From Carettochelys insculpta (Eukaryota > Chordata > Testudines > Carettochelyidae): a stretch of 64,000 bases of DNA. Under the pieces are notes generated by a model. The model ran no database searches. It worked only from the letters and a program-made list of their open reading frames with translations, and was not told where the DNA came from. A program made the position numbers and the translations under genes. The stretch lies in assembly GCF_033958435.1 (NCBI RefSeq), contig NC_134138.1, positions 207,027,298 through 207,091,297 of the forward strand, in the 5' to 3' direction. Below, in pieces: positions 21,455 through 32,568 of this stretch (positions are counted from its first letter, which is position 1; each line of letters opens with the position of its first letter).

Positions 21455-21748
21455 TCATTACCTTTAGTAACAGAGAGGAAGCCGTGCTAGTCTATACACT
21501 ATCAAAACAAAAAGCAGTCAAGCAGCACTTTAATGACTAGCAAAATAGTTTATTAGGTGAGCTTTCGTGGGACAGACCCACTTCTTCAGACCACAGCCAG
21601 ACCAGAACAGACTCAAAAAAATATTGAGTCTGTTCTGGTCTGGCGATGGTCTGAAAAAGTGGGTCTGTCCCACGAAAGCTCACCTAATAAACTATTTTGC
21701 TAGTCTTTAAAGTGCTGCTTGACTGCTTTTTGTTTTCATTACATTTAG
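21455..21748 (-). mobile_element. Fold-back PLE-tail element (family 1), 13-bp target duplication
   Basis: The element is 21468-21735. The left arm (to about 21617) and right arm (about 21620-21735) are near-perfect inverted copies of the tail separated by only a few A/T bases, giving a hairpin of more than 110 bp per arm. The left arm carries 33 extra terminal nt. The flanks TCATTACCTTTAG (21455-21467) and TCATTACATTTAG (21736-21748) form a 13-bp duplication with one mismatch. Each arm contains CTGAAGA or CTGAAAA, a GTGGG/CCCAC stem and GAAA. No coding region: it is an internally deleted sister of 1441-2268. Confidence 0.9.
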
Positions 21749-22235
21749 GTTTTCTATTGCCTGTTGGAATTAACGCTCATGTTACTTATGTTTTTAAAAC
21801 CTTGTGGTGTTGATTTTTCTTAATTGCCAATTTGTCATCTTTTCTCCAATTCATCAGACTTAAGGTGCTTCCAACCATAGTTGCAACATTTTGCAGTATT
21901 TGTCTAGTTGAGAGTGGCATGATTTTGCCTGTGTCCATTTATCTAATTTGTGGATATGAAGAAATTCCAAAGTCAAGTGAATAAAGATTTTTAGGAAAAA
22001 AATAAGAAAGGGAATAACGTTTCATGCTTCAGGGCAGAAATCAACGGAAGGGGCTAAGACAGAATTTCCTATATAGGCAAATTACTTCATAATTGCTTAC
22101 TGCATTTTTTTTGTTTTTTGAATCTTCCTCTGAACTATCTGATACTGTCAACTGTCAGAGACAGGATAGTGAGCTTGGTAGACCATTAATCAGATGCAAT
22201 AGGTTGTATGTTCCTCATTCAGCTGGTAGCACTCA
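21749..22235. other. AT-rich spacer, no gene seen
   Basis: No feature recognised. Confidence 0.5.
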
Positions 22236-22655
22236 CATACATAAGGACTTTTAAAAGATTTTTCGAAAGAAAGAGCCTCTTTTGAAAGAACTGATGGAGC
22301 GTCTACACGCAAAAAGCATTCTTTTGAAAGTAAATCAAAAGAATGTGGTACTCCTTTTGAAATCACTCTTCCTTTCATGTTTCAGGAAGAGTGCCCCCTT
22401 TTGAAAGCTTTTTTCAAAAGAAAATATGTGTAGACACTCCGTAGGGCCCTTCTTTCAAAAGAAAAGTCTTTGTTTTTGATCCCTGGGCCATTCTTTCAAA
22501 AGAGCTGGGGCTGTGTGGATGCTTTCTTTTGAAAAAGTAGATCACTCTTTTTATCTGCTTTTTTGTGTGTGGATGCACTCTCAAAAGAAGTTTTTTTTGA
22601 AAGACATCTTACAGAAGAGCTTTTTTTGAAAGATCTCTGTAGTGTAGTCATAGCC
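22236..22655. mobile_element. Harbinger-like MITE, left end decayed
   Basis: Shares with the next copy at 22894-23340 the blocks AAAGATTTTTCGAAAGAA, GAGCGTCTACACGCAAAAAG and CTTTCAAAAGA repeats. The right end is AGTGTAGTCATAGCC followed by ATG. The left terminus has diverged. Non-coding. Confidence 0.6.
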
Positions 22656-22890
22656 ATGGCATCCTTGTCTTGTCCCAATGTGGTGATATCTTCCTCCCAA
22701 GACACAAAGCTCAAAAGAACGTTATTGTAGCTGAAGACCAGTGTTCCCTGTAAGCTGTGCACTTGGGCTGCTGCTCAGCAGAGATTCAAATGCTGCCGAG
22801 CTGATTAGCAGAGCACTCATAGCTATGTTTTTTGTTTCTACTGGTGGTGCACATCCAGAGATGCCATGGTGCACATAAAAAAACCCACAC

Positions 22891-23343
22891 ATGGGCTGTA
22901 TCTACACTAGCAAGTTCTTATGAAAGATTTTCGAAAGAAGGGGGCTTTTTTGAAAGATCCCACAGAGTGTCTACACACAAAAAGTGTTCTTTCGAAAGTA
23001 AATCATAAGAATGTGGTGCTTCTTTCGAAATTGCTCTTCCTTTCCTGTTTCAGGAAGAGCACCCCCTTTTGAAAGCTTGTTTCAAAAGAAAAAGTGTAGA
23101 TGCTCCGCAGGCCCTTTTTTTTTTTTTTCCAAAGAGCTGTCCTCATGGAGCTTCATTTTTCAGTCCCTGACCCGTTCTTTCAAATGTGTGGGGTATGTGC
23201 GAACTCTCTCTTTTGAAAGAGTGGATCACTCCTTTGATCCGCCTTTTTGTGTGTGGATGCACTGTTTCCAAAGAAGTTCTTTCAGAAGAGATCTTTTGGA
23301 AGGGCTTCTTTTAACAGATCTCTGTAGTATAGACATAGCTATG
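22891..23343. mobile_element. Harbinger-like MITE with ATG duplication
   Basis: The element 22894-23340 begins GGCTGTATCTACACTAGC and ends with the complement of AGCTATGTCTATACTAC. ATG flanks it on both sides. The subterminal regions are rich in TTCGAAAG/CTTTCGAA palindromes. It is a sister of the copy 240 bp upstream. Confidence 0.75.
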
Positions 23344-25338
23344 GATAGAAAAGATTAGAGGGGACATTGTGAAGTCCCTTACAGTTATCATGTAGTGTCA
23401 ACTTAAATTTAAGACCTTAATTCCGTACAATTCACTCATGTTGACACTAGCTGTAATATAAGTGTGGCTCAGCCAGAGAGTGAACTGCATTATATCTCGA
23501 GATATGCAATCTGGATAGGAAAACTTTTCCCTAGGGAGAACAGACATACAAGGCACCTAAACTACAAGTCCTATGAGGCAATGCAGTGACTCACATGGAA
23601 GCAGATAAAATGTTGAGCAAGCTCTAAAATAAATAATTTGATTCAGGTTAACCCCAGCTGAAATCAAATGTTGCATTTTTATTTTCCTATTGGAAAAAAT
23701 CAGCAAAAATCTATATTTTTCAACAGAAAACCTTGAATCTATTGGAAGCCAGGTTTGCTGTCAAAGAATCATTTCAATAAAAAATTCTCAATCAACTCTA
23801 GCTATGAACTAGCAATGGAATTCCTAATGGAAACTTTTGTAGCCCGAACAACAGTTTTCATTACAAGTGAAAGCTTTGGTAATATACAGACGCATTATAT
23901 TCGAAAGACCTGGTGGTAGAGCATGGCTGCACCTGTTTACCAACACAAAAACTGTCTTACATAAATAAAAAGGTTTTCAAATTCATGTTCGTGACCATTT
24001 CTTGACCCACTATAAGATGTTGCTAAGACTTGTGAAAATGTTGAACCATGAACCTCTCTTTTGATCCAGAAAACAATCTTTGTAAAGATAATGACCAAGA
24101 GCTTTTGCAATAATAAGATCTTAAGAACCTACAGACAGTATGAATGAACTACTGTTCTTATGACCAGCTTATTGAAATGTGCCCTTTAATTTACAGGTAT
24201 GGAAATGTTTGGATAAATTTTACATTGATTCAACTGTACAGGAGAGTAGAAATTCAGGAGGCAGAGAGGGAATTATTATTATTGTTGCCAGGAAATAAGT
24301 CTTTTTTTTTTCTGTTCAACATATGGAGAGAAATTGCTACAAACTTGGCAAGCTGTTTGGCCTGCAACCTAATGCAAAATTGAACACTTATAAGGTATCT
24401 CAGCGGAGTTATATCTATTCTCTTGTTTCATTTGCAGAGTGCACTTTGTAGTGCATTAGGAGGGAAATTTACCAGAAAAGAAGAAACTCCTTATTATGGT
24501 GTAAAACGTACAGTGGCACTGCTTTTACTGACCTTCATTTAGAAGAAGTCTCATGTTTAACAATCCATTATACATTTTTATACCTCTTTCAACCACAGAT
24601 TCTACAAAAAATCAGGAAGCCACTCATCATCCTTTTGAAGCAGACACACAGATTTATGTTTATTTTTTCACAAGGAGAAGTTGGGGTACAGAAAAGTTAA
24701 GTGACGTGCACAAGATGCCACAAGAAAGCCATAACAGAATGGTGAACAAAACCCAAAACTCTTGGTTCTAAGACCAGAGTCCCTTAACTATAAAACTGCT
24801 TTTTCATCCATGTTATTGTTTGTATGTACTACAATATATTAAAATAATGTAAATTGCTTTTTCAAAATAATATTAACCAGTACGTCAATGCTGCTGACAC
24901 TTTAAAGAATGGCAACACACTGAAAAGGTAGAAATCAGTGGCTAATCATTTGAAACCAGAGTTTGCTGATGTAAATCTTTTGACAGAAGTAGACTCTTTT
25001 GCAGGTGAAGAGAGACTATTTTCTTAATTTCAGTTTTTTTAATTAATTCAGTTCAATGACTAGTTCATTCAAAGTTAGGAAATTAATTGATAATTTAAAA
25101 AAAAAGAAAGTTTTTTCTTCTTCCTAACTATAAATAATAACTGGATGTGAAAGGATAAGATCTACTAGTTCTAAGATTTCAAAAGTACACAGTGATCAGA
25201 AACCATCCATTCATTTCACTAATTACAGATAATACATCCTGCAATCACTTGGTTTTTAAGTACAAAATACATTCTGAAAAACTTTTTAATACTTTTTGTT
25301 ATACATCCAGCACAGTCAAGGTAGTTTTAGTGAATTAG
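23344..25338. other. AT-rich spacer, no gene seen
   Basis: Two kilobases with short frames only. No exon-like conservation that I can recognise and no repeat family. Confidence 0.5.
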
Positions 25339-25692
25339 TAACCATTTAAAAATGCCATTTTTGTTAATTTGATAAAAGACCCTCACCAAAGGCTCTTAAG
25401 TAAAGCAAGCTGTCATGGGAAAAGAGTGAAGGTCCTCACATTGATTGATAAATGGTTAAAAGACAGGAAACAAAAGGTAGGAATAAATGGTGTGTTTTCA
25501 GAATGGAGAGTGGTCATTAATGATGTCCCCCAAGGGTTCATACTGAGTCCAAGCCTATTCAACCTATGCAAAAATGATCTGGAGAAAGGGGTAAATAGTG
25601 AGGTGGCAAAATTTGCAGATGATATTAAATTGCTTAATGTAGTTAAGAACAAAGCAGACTGTGAAGAGCTTCAAAAAGATCTCACGAAACAA
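25339..25692 (+). pseudogene. CR1 reverse transcriptase fragment
   Basis: The plus-strand frame 25369-25710 encodes the CR1 RT palm: LIDKWLKDRKQKVGINGVFS, NDVPQGFILSPSLFNL (the PQG.LSP box), KFADDIKLLN (catalytic FADD) and CEELQKDL. It corresponds closely to the same segment of the CR1 at 51.3-52.7 kb. The fragment ends abruptly where a DNA-transposon terminus begins at 25694. Confidence 0.85.
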
Positions 25693-25693
25693 A

Positions 25694-26560
25694 GGCTATG
25701 TCTACACTAAAAGATATCGATTTTAAGTCATTTAGCCTGATTTTCCCAAGTGTCTGTCTTCACTGTAAGTTCAATTAGCTCAATTTTTGGTGCACTGAAA
25801 TTGACATAATATTGATATCATAATATCACAGCAACCTGACAGGTGTAGAGTTCAATTCAAACTTAAAGTTCCAAATGAAGGGTAGTGAGGAAGCACCATG
25901 TCTTTAAATCAAATTCATTAGGTTCCAGAGATGTCCTGCATGTGCCCCACAATGTCCCACCATCCTTCGCTCTGGTCTCCTCCATCTCCACTGCTCTCAG
26001 ATGCGGAGGAATTAGGCAACAGGAATACCATTTCAATTTGGCACCTGGAAGCCCAGGGCTGTAAGGTCATGAGAGGCTGAAAAATCTTCTTTCTTTTCCG
26101 TTGCTATTAGTGCAGCTGTGGGGTTGTGGTTCTGTGTCTACCTCTGCTAGCTACCGTTTTTTTCTGCTTTTCCTGGCACCAGCCGCTGCCCGCCCATGCC
26201 ATGTGATGCTTGTATGATAAGACGACAAACTTCTTTTCAGCCATTTACATGTTGTCCTGCCCCCCACATCTCCACCCTTCCCTCCCCAAGAGGCGCCATG
26301 CATTCTGGAACTTTCCCTCACTGCATCACGTGGCAGCTAGTCTGTGACTGCGGGTCGTGCTTGGATGAGAAACTTCTTTTCAGCCACTTAAATTTTGTCC
26401 AGACCTCCACATTCCCTCCCTTCCTCCCCGGCCCCCGCCCCCGCCTGGAGGCGCTACACAGTATGGAACTTTCCCATACCCAGCTGCATCACATGGCTTG
26501 ACCCTGACCCAATACAAGGACATTCTTCACAAGGTGCCAGGCAGCTTGCATGCAGTGAGG
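25694..26560. mobile_element. DNA transposon left part
   Basis: Starts with GGCTATGTCTACACTAAAAG, the terminal sequence shared by the MITEs of this window, followed by GATATCGATTTTAAGTC. Within it are two diverged copies of a segment containing GAAACTTCTTTTCAGCCA and GGCGCCATGCATTCTGGAAC-like sequence (near 26230-26330 and 26370-26490). The right terminus was not found. It may continue into the tandem array. Confidence 0.5.
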
Positions 26561-27860
26561 GTCCTGTAGCCAGCCAGGGTAAGTCTTCCTGTCAGTCACA
26601 ATTTTTGGGCAACAGAAGAAAATACTCTGTGGCTGTCCTCTCAGAGGAAGTTCTTGTATGGGCTTTATCAAATGGCCAAGGGGCTGGACATAGTCAGGGG
26701 TCTTTTAGATGCCTGGGGGAAGTCTCCCTTGGCAGTCATGATTTTTGGGGATGGCTGTAGTAAGGGGTCTTTTAGCCACCCAGAGGAAGTCTCCCTCAGT
26801 GGTCAAGATTTTCAGGGTTGGCTGGAGCCAGGGCTCTTCTAGCTGCTTCGAGCCGTAACCATTTCAATGATTCATTACAGCTTCAGCATAGCACCCGTGT
26901 CTACTTAAATGAATGGGTCTTCTTTTCCAGGACATCTAAATCCAGATGCAGGTGGTGGATCCTGCCCTGAAGCCAGGGGTCTGGCTGTAGTCAGGGGTCT
27001 TTTAGCCACCCAGGGAAAATCTACCTGGGTGGTCACAATTTTTGGGTACTGGCTATAGTCTAGGGTCTTTTGACTACCCCAAGATGTAACCATTTCAATG
27101 TTTCATTGCAGTTTCAGTGTAGTGCACCGGTGTTTACTTAAACAAATGGGTCTTCTGTGGCAAGAGGTCTAAATCCAGATGTAGGATGTGGGTCCTGCTC
27201 TGAGGCCGGGGGCTGGTTATAGTTGTCTACAATTACCACAGTTCTCAAAGTAAGGCTTGCAGCGATGAATGTTCTTGTCTTGAAGGTCTTCTTTGCCTGG
27301 TCCAAACCTTGATCCAAACTTGGGCACACTGGTAATAGAGGCAAGTGTCTGGTCTCCCTGGTTGGTCATGCTTTTTGGGTGCTGGCTGTAGTCAGGGGTC
27401 TTTTAGCTTCCCCAAGCCATAACTGTTTCAATGATTCATTGCAGTTTCAGTGTAGCACTCGTGTCTACTTAAACAAATGGTTCTTCTTTGCCAAGAGGTC
27501 TAAATCCAGATGCAGTTGGTGGGTCCTGCCCCAGAGTGTCAGCCAGCATCCTGGGCATGGATATAACACTGCTGGACTTCCTTCACCTTCAGCTGGACTT
27601 CCTCCATGTTGAAGTGGGGGAGGGGGCTCATTCTGTCACAATGGTGGCCGTCTGGCATAGGCTTGGGAATTATGGTGCTTCACCTTGGGGTCTTAGAGTA
27701 GATCCTCCTCACCCCACAGGTCCAGGAGGGTCTGCACCTTTTGCCCAGTCCAGGAGGGACCCACCCTTTGTGCCCCAGGCTGGGGCTTGGGCTTTTGAGA
27801 CAAAATTATTGATTTGAGGATCTTCTTTGCCAGGAGGTCTAAATCCAGACCTAAGCCTCC
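26560..27860. repeat. Degenerate tandem array, two periodicities
   Basis: The phrase TCTAAATCCAGA recurs at about 26932, 27167, 27497 and 27837 (spacings about 235-340 bp). GGTCTTTTAG recurs at about 26698, 26763, 26993 and 27395, giving a 65-70 bp sub-unit. Other shared blocks are AACCATTTCAATG.TTCATT and GTGTCTACTTAAA. No coding function is apparent. It could be the interior of the DNA element that starts at 25694. Confidence 0.65.
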
Positions 27861-29342
27861 AAAGATCCAGTGCTTTTGCTTTTGCATTCCGTTTTGAAAA
27901 CCTGTTGGTTGGGAAACCCAAAATCTTTTTTCTAACCATTCCTAAGTGCTTTACTACTACTCTCCTCCCCTCATGTATAAAAAACACAGCTCTTATACAG
28001 GCAACAAAATTTAGTATGAAGGTTATATTTAGATTCAAACCTGTATGGTTAGTGATTGTCAACCAGTAAGAACCAACCCATCTTCAGGGAAAATAACTAA
28101 AATATACAAACAGAAAACATGATTTAAATCAGTTATTTAAGTCAAAGTTTCCTGCTCACTGATTTAAATAATGATTGGAATTAGTGATGTAAATATCGTG
28201 GGTTGAAATTGTTCCTCCCTGCTCACCACTCTGAAAAAGTGTGAAAACTCTGAAAAAAATCTTCAGTCTATTTTTTTTTAATGCTATGATTAAGTTGGTG
28301 TGTCTCCAGAAGCAGACACCATTGTCAGCAGTACAGATCTCTGTCCTGGGATATTTAGCTGTGATACTGCACTTCTGTGAAGGTCATCACTTCTTTCCAT
28401 CACAATGAGTGATTGACTCAACAAGAAGTTCATATTGCACCATGTACTTTCAAAAGTGATTCATGTTAATGGCACGTCTCAGGGGATTGATGCTGAATTG
28501 AAGCTACAGCTAAATCTTAACAAATGATTTAACAATATGAAAGGCTACACACTAGAGCTCACATAGACATGAGCTGATGGTAAATATCAAGAAATAAATA
28601 TAACTAAAAGTCATAAAATTGGATAGACAATAAATCTGGCAGTTCAAGACCTTTTGGGGCACGAATCATAAAAAATAAAATGACTTACACAGGCATTTCT
28701 TGATTTTTGCCACAAATCCTTTCAGAGTAGTGAACAGAAGGTATTTTCATGCTTTTGACATCTTGGTGCAGTTTAAGCTGTGTCAAAGAAATCAAAGAGT
28801 GATATTGAAGAAACACTTTTCCCCTCTCCCTCGTAACACTGATCGCTTGTCCCTACGTGGTGCTTATGTGAAATTTATTTTCAACAAAGTGGCACTTGAA
28901 ACCTTTTTCAGACTTTGAAATGCAGCAACATAAACAGTGACACAGAATAGACATGACATCTCTAATTCACTCCAGTAGTTCTTGAGGGCCATTGTTCTTT
29001 TCTCCCTCAAAGCCCAACAATCTGTTTTTTCTATTCGAACAAAAATATCATTGTTTAATGTTAAATGGATCTGGGACCCCGTTATCTGGGAGGCCACCTG
29101 TCTCGCTGTGGGAGTGAAGAGCTGCTCTCAGTTCTGGGTGCAGACTTTCCATAGCCAGTGTCATGCCTCGGTGGAGGGCCAGCGTTACTGGCACCTTTTC
29201 CCTTTGGGCCCAATTTTGACACCTTGTTTACACTGATAATCATTTATTCACACCAGTGATCCTATGGGCTTAAAGAGATTACGCGTGTGAATACTAGTCC
29301 ACGAACTCCACAGGTTCTCACCACTGAGCAGTCTACACAAAA
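27861..29342. other. AT-rich spacer, no gene seen
   Basis: Includes a short ATTTAAAT-rich tract (about 28120-28170) but no gene or family that I can name. Confidence 0.45.
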
Positions 29343-29432
29343 TCCCCACCTGACTAGTAACAGAGAGGAAGCCGTGCTAGTCTATACACTATCAAAACAA
29401 AAAGCAGTCAAGTAGCACTTCCCCACCTGACT
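29343..29432 (-). mobile_element. 64-bp PLE-tail insertion with 13-bp target duplication
   Basis: Element 29356-29419 is only the terminal part of the family 1 PLE tail (minus strand), ending at the same TAACAGAGAG terminus as 1441 and 21468. TCCCCACCTGACT occurs directly on both sides (29343-29355 and 29420-29432). It is an extremely 5'-truncated target-primed insertion. Confidence 0.9.
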
Positions 29433-29434
29433 GA

Positions 29435-29864
29435 GGCTGTGGCCACACTTGCTGGCCATTTCGAAGATTACTACTGAGGCACTGAACTGAATATTCAGCA
29501 CCTAATTAGCATTAGGACGCTTTCGGCTGCGGCACTTCTAAAGCGCCGCTTTCGAAAGCGTGCGGCTCGGCGCGGCTACACGGGGGTCCTTTTCGAAAGG
29601 ACCCCACTCCTTTCGAAATCCCTTTATTCCGCTCAGCGGAGGGGCATAAGGGGATTTTGAAAGGTGTGGGGGTCCTATAGAAAAGGACGCCCGTGCAGCT
29701 GCACCGAGCCGCTCGCTTTTGAAAGAGACACTTTAGAAGTGCCGCGGCCGGAAGCATCCTAATGCTAATGAGGTGCTGAATATTCAATTCAGCACCTCAT
29801 TAGTAATCTTCGAAATGGCCATTTGCATGGCATTTCAAAGTTTTGGCCAAGTGTGGCCACAGCC
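29435..29864. mobile_element. Self-complementary MITE, CpG-rich interior
   Basis: Begins GGCTGTGGCCACACTTG and ends with the complement of GGCTGTGGCCACACTTGG. Complementarity extends through most of the 430 bp, including CACCTCATTAG and CCTTTTCGAAAGGACC. The interior keeps CpGs unusually well for this window. A related copy is at 38710-39133. Non-coding. Confidence 0.75.
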
Positions 29865-30985
29865 TGTGTGTCCTTCCCTATTCCCCAGCCAAGGCCTTTT
29901 CCCTATTCTGCAGGACAGCCCAGACCCTCAGCACCAGGAGAAGACCCTGCCTGCCAGCTGCCTGAGTAAAGGGCTAAGCAGCACTCCCTCTTCGCACTTC
30001 TTAGCCTGTCTTTGGCTTTTCTTGCCCCCATGCCCCAAGGCTGGGGAAGAAGTGAAGGTTCTGGCACAAGCCCACGTCCCTCTTCAGAGCACTGCTCCTG
30101 GCTCATGCAGGAGGGTGAGAGACAAGGCTCCCAGTATTTCCTACCCCCTTCCCAAGCTACTAGGCCTCCTGCCTCCATTCATCACTGCCTCCAAGTGCTG
30201 CTGCTCTTTCCCCCACACCTAACCCTAGATCCCAGCTTCTTTCAGGGAATGTCTTGCTCTGCCAATTAACTTTTGAGTTACCCAGCTGCCCACCCCCCCA
30301 TCTTTCAGTCTTCAGGGAGAAACTTCCCCCATTACCCTAGAGAGAGGCAGCGCACCCCAGGAACTCAAGGAGGCGGGACCTGGCCTTGCCCTTCCCTGCA
30401 AAGGCCAGCCCAGCCCTGAATTCCGCTTACTCGCTGAGTGGATTTGCAGGGTGCAGCAGGAGCCATGCTGGACCAGCAGGCCTGGTCTGTCAGCTGGTGA
30501 GGCTGAATCTGTCTCTCAACACTTGCAGCTTTCTCTGTGGGGCCCAGGGTGTGGAACCATGTGCAAGGCAGTTGCAATAACTGGACCCAGCAGACGGCCC
30601 CCAAGCATGGGCACCAGCCGCCGCTAGCCTCACGGGAGGCTGGGCAAACCCCAGGCCCTGGTGGGAAGGGACCTGCCAGCACCTTTCATGGCTGGAAGCA
30701 GGCTGAGCACAAGGCCACCAGCTTGACTCCTGACACACCGAGGAGTGTGGCTCCCGGCACACGGGCATGCCCACAGGTGAGAGGCAGCACCCACTCCCAC
30801 CGACAGTTCTGTGAGCTGCAGTTGTGTGGCGGTGGGGGCGCAGGGAGGGCCAGGCTGCTCCCAGCTCATGTGCTGATCATGAGGGGGCTCTTCTGTGGCT
30901 GGACAACCCCTTGGCTGCTAGTCTGTTCCCTGGGACGGGGAGAACAGAGGTTGGCACTGACCCTGAGGCATCACAGAGTCCCTGT
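29865..30985. other. GC-rich tract, no gene recognised
   Basis: C-rich on the plus strand with several overlapping long frames on both strands, which I attribute to composition. Its 3' part may belong to the Harbinger relic that follows. Confidence 0.4.
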
Positions 30986-32065
30986 GCAGCAGGGCCCACT
31001 GTGCAGGCCACACATGACTTTCTTCCTGAGACAGTCCTGCCCCTTGGCCCAGGGGGTGTTGTGGCTGCTCACGGTGGGAGGCAGCGTCTTAGGGGCTGTG
31101 TTGCGTGGATGACTCACCATCCCCACTCCTTGTCTTCCTTACAGCCGGACCTACACCTGCAGCCAGGCCAGCCACACCTCACTGCCAGGGCGAGCGAGCC
31201 CCACCCCCCAGCACCAGGGCAAGCCTGCAACTGGAGGAACCATTGCCACATCCAGAAGGACCTCCAGAGGGACCACAATGCCCTCCCCTGGAGGATGCCT
31301 GAACTCCTGGAGCAGCAGGTGAGGAATGACAGGCAGTGATGGTTGTGGGCCCGTGACCAATTCATGTCCCACTTTGATACTGCCTCCAGCATCTGGTGGG
31401 ACATGATGGCTCAGCTGCCGCCCCACCCCCACTGCCCTGCCCCTGCAGGCCATCCTGCTGGGTGTTCTGGACCTCCTGCAGTGGCTGAGGGCCATGCCTG
31501 CCCCACCTCCCCGGCTCCCCAAGCACCCCCACTCCTCCTGCCTCCCCCAGACCATGCTGCAGCCCCACCTCCTCCATACCTCCCCCTGGTCTGGGCCCCA
31601 ACCCAGTCCCAATGGGGGCCCCAAACCCATGTGGAGTGGGATCCTGAGGCTGATGTCCCTTGGGTTTGCACACCCGCAGCCCTCCATGGACTGAGGCTCC
31701 CCACCCCCTGTGCCAAGCTCTCACTATCCAAGTTCTGATGCCCCCCCCCATCCCAAGCCCCCCCCATTGCACATATTTCAATGGTTGTGCACTTCACTTT
31801 AGTGCAAAGAGTTTGTTATTGCACTGTTTCCTTTCTACACGTTTTTATTTGGTTCAGTAAATTAGCTCTTGGTGCTCCTCACCCATGTCCCTCCTTACTG
31901 GCCAGGGGTCAGGGAGGAGTGAGGGGGCAAATGGAGGGGTCATAGTGGGGAAGGGGTGGGGCTCTGAGCCTGAAGCCCTCAGTGGGGGAGCCTTGGGGAG
32001 GGTTATTGGGGGCCATCTGCCAACAAAAACTTCTGTTGACAGATCACTCTAATCTAGACATAGCC
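30986..32065 (+). mobile_element. Harbinger transposon relic (Myb-gene half)
   Basis: Ends with TCTAATCTAGACATAGCC, a Harbinger-type terminus. It carries the accessory-gene 3' part on plus: an acceptor-like TTCCTTACAG at 31134-31143, then a frame including MPELLEQQVRNDRQ and QFMSHFDTASSIWWDMMAQL. The same segment lies in inverted orientation at 50940-51090 and 52706-52760, where a CR1 divides it. The transposase half is absent. The left terminus was not identified. Confidence 0.6.
31144..31740 (+). pseudogene. Harbinger accessory protein C-terminal relic
   Basis: After the acceptor-like site the frame reads through a Pro/His-rich linker to LLEQQVRNDRQ (stop), then HFDTASSIWWDMMAQLPP in a shifted frame, then Pro-rich sequence. 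I infer it is the C-terminal half of the Myb/SANT-like Harbinger protein because the same peptide order is encoded beside a Harbinger transposase at 50-51 kb. No DNA-binding domain is present. Confidence 0.55.
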
Positions 32066-32496
32066 TGAGCTCAATTATTTCTACAGCAGGCAGAAACAAT
32101 TACAAGCCAGACGGAGATCATAAAAACAATAAATACAATACAATAAATAAATACAATGATGATTCCACAATCCCAGCTATTGATGAGGGAGTTTCTTGCT
32201 AGACAAAATGCTGTGAAACTAACTGTTCCTTAACCATCTTGAAATCTGTTTCTTTTTCTGGTGGTAGTGGAGCAGTTTTAGGACATGGCCTCCTTCTTAA
32301 CAGCCTGCTGTTACATTTGTAACCCTTCTGCCGGAAGGAATTGGCAGCAGCCAGGGCTGGGTTCAACATCTAGGCCTTTCTATTCATCCATCTCACGCAG
32401 AACCAGCTCAGGTCCCACCCAGTAGCCTGGGAACATCACACACCCCTGGGCGGCTCGGAGAGGCAATGCTTCCCCACTCGCAAGCACAGAGTCTGA
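32066..32496. other. Spacer with AATA-rich simple repeat
   Basis: Contains an AATA/AATACAATA tract at about 32128-32160. No gene recognised. Confidence 0.5.
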
Positions 32497-32568
32497 GTGT
32501 AGTAAAGTAGGCATCCTTCAGTCTGCATAGACTATGGATCGCGCCCTTTATAGTTTCAATTGAGGGCT

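Noticed and set aside
25694..27860. Possible single large DNA transposon covering the terminus and the tandem array.
   Set aside because: No matching right terminus was found, so I list the terminus and the array separately.
30537..31738. Long overlapping open frames (up to 191 aa) suggesting a GC-rich gene.
   Set aside because: Frames overlap on both strands, follow composition, and the recognisable peptides in this stretch belong to the Harbinger accessory protein.
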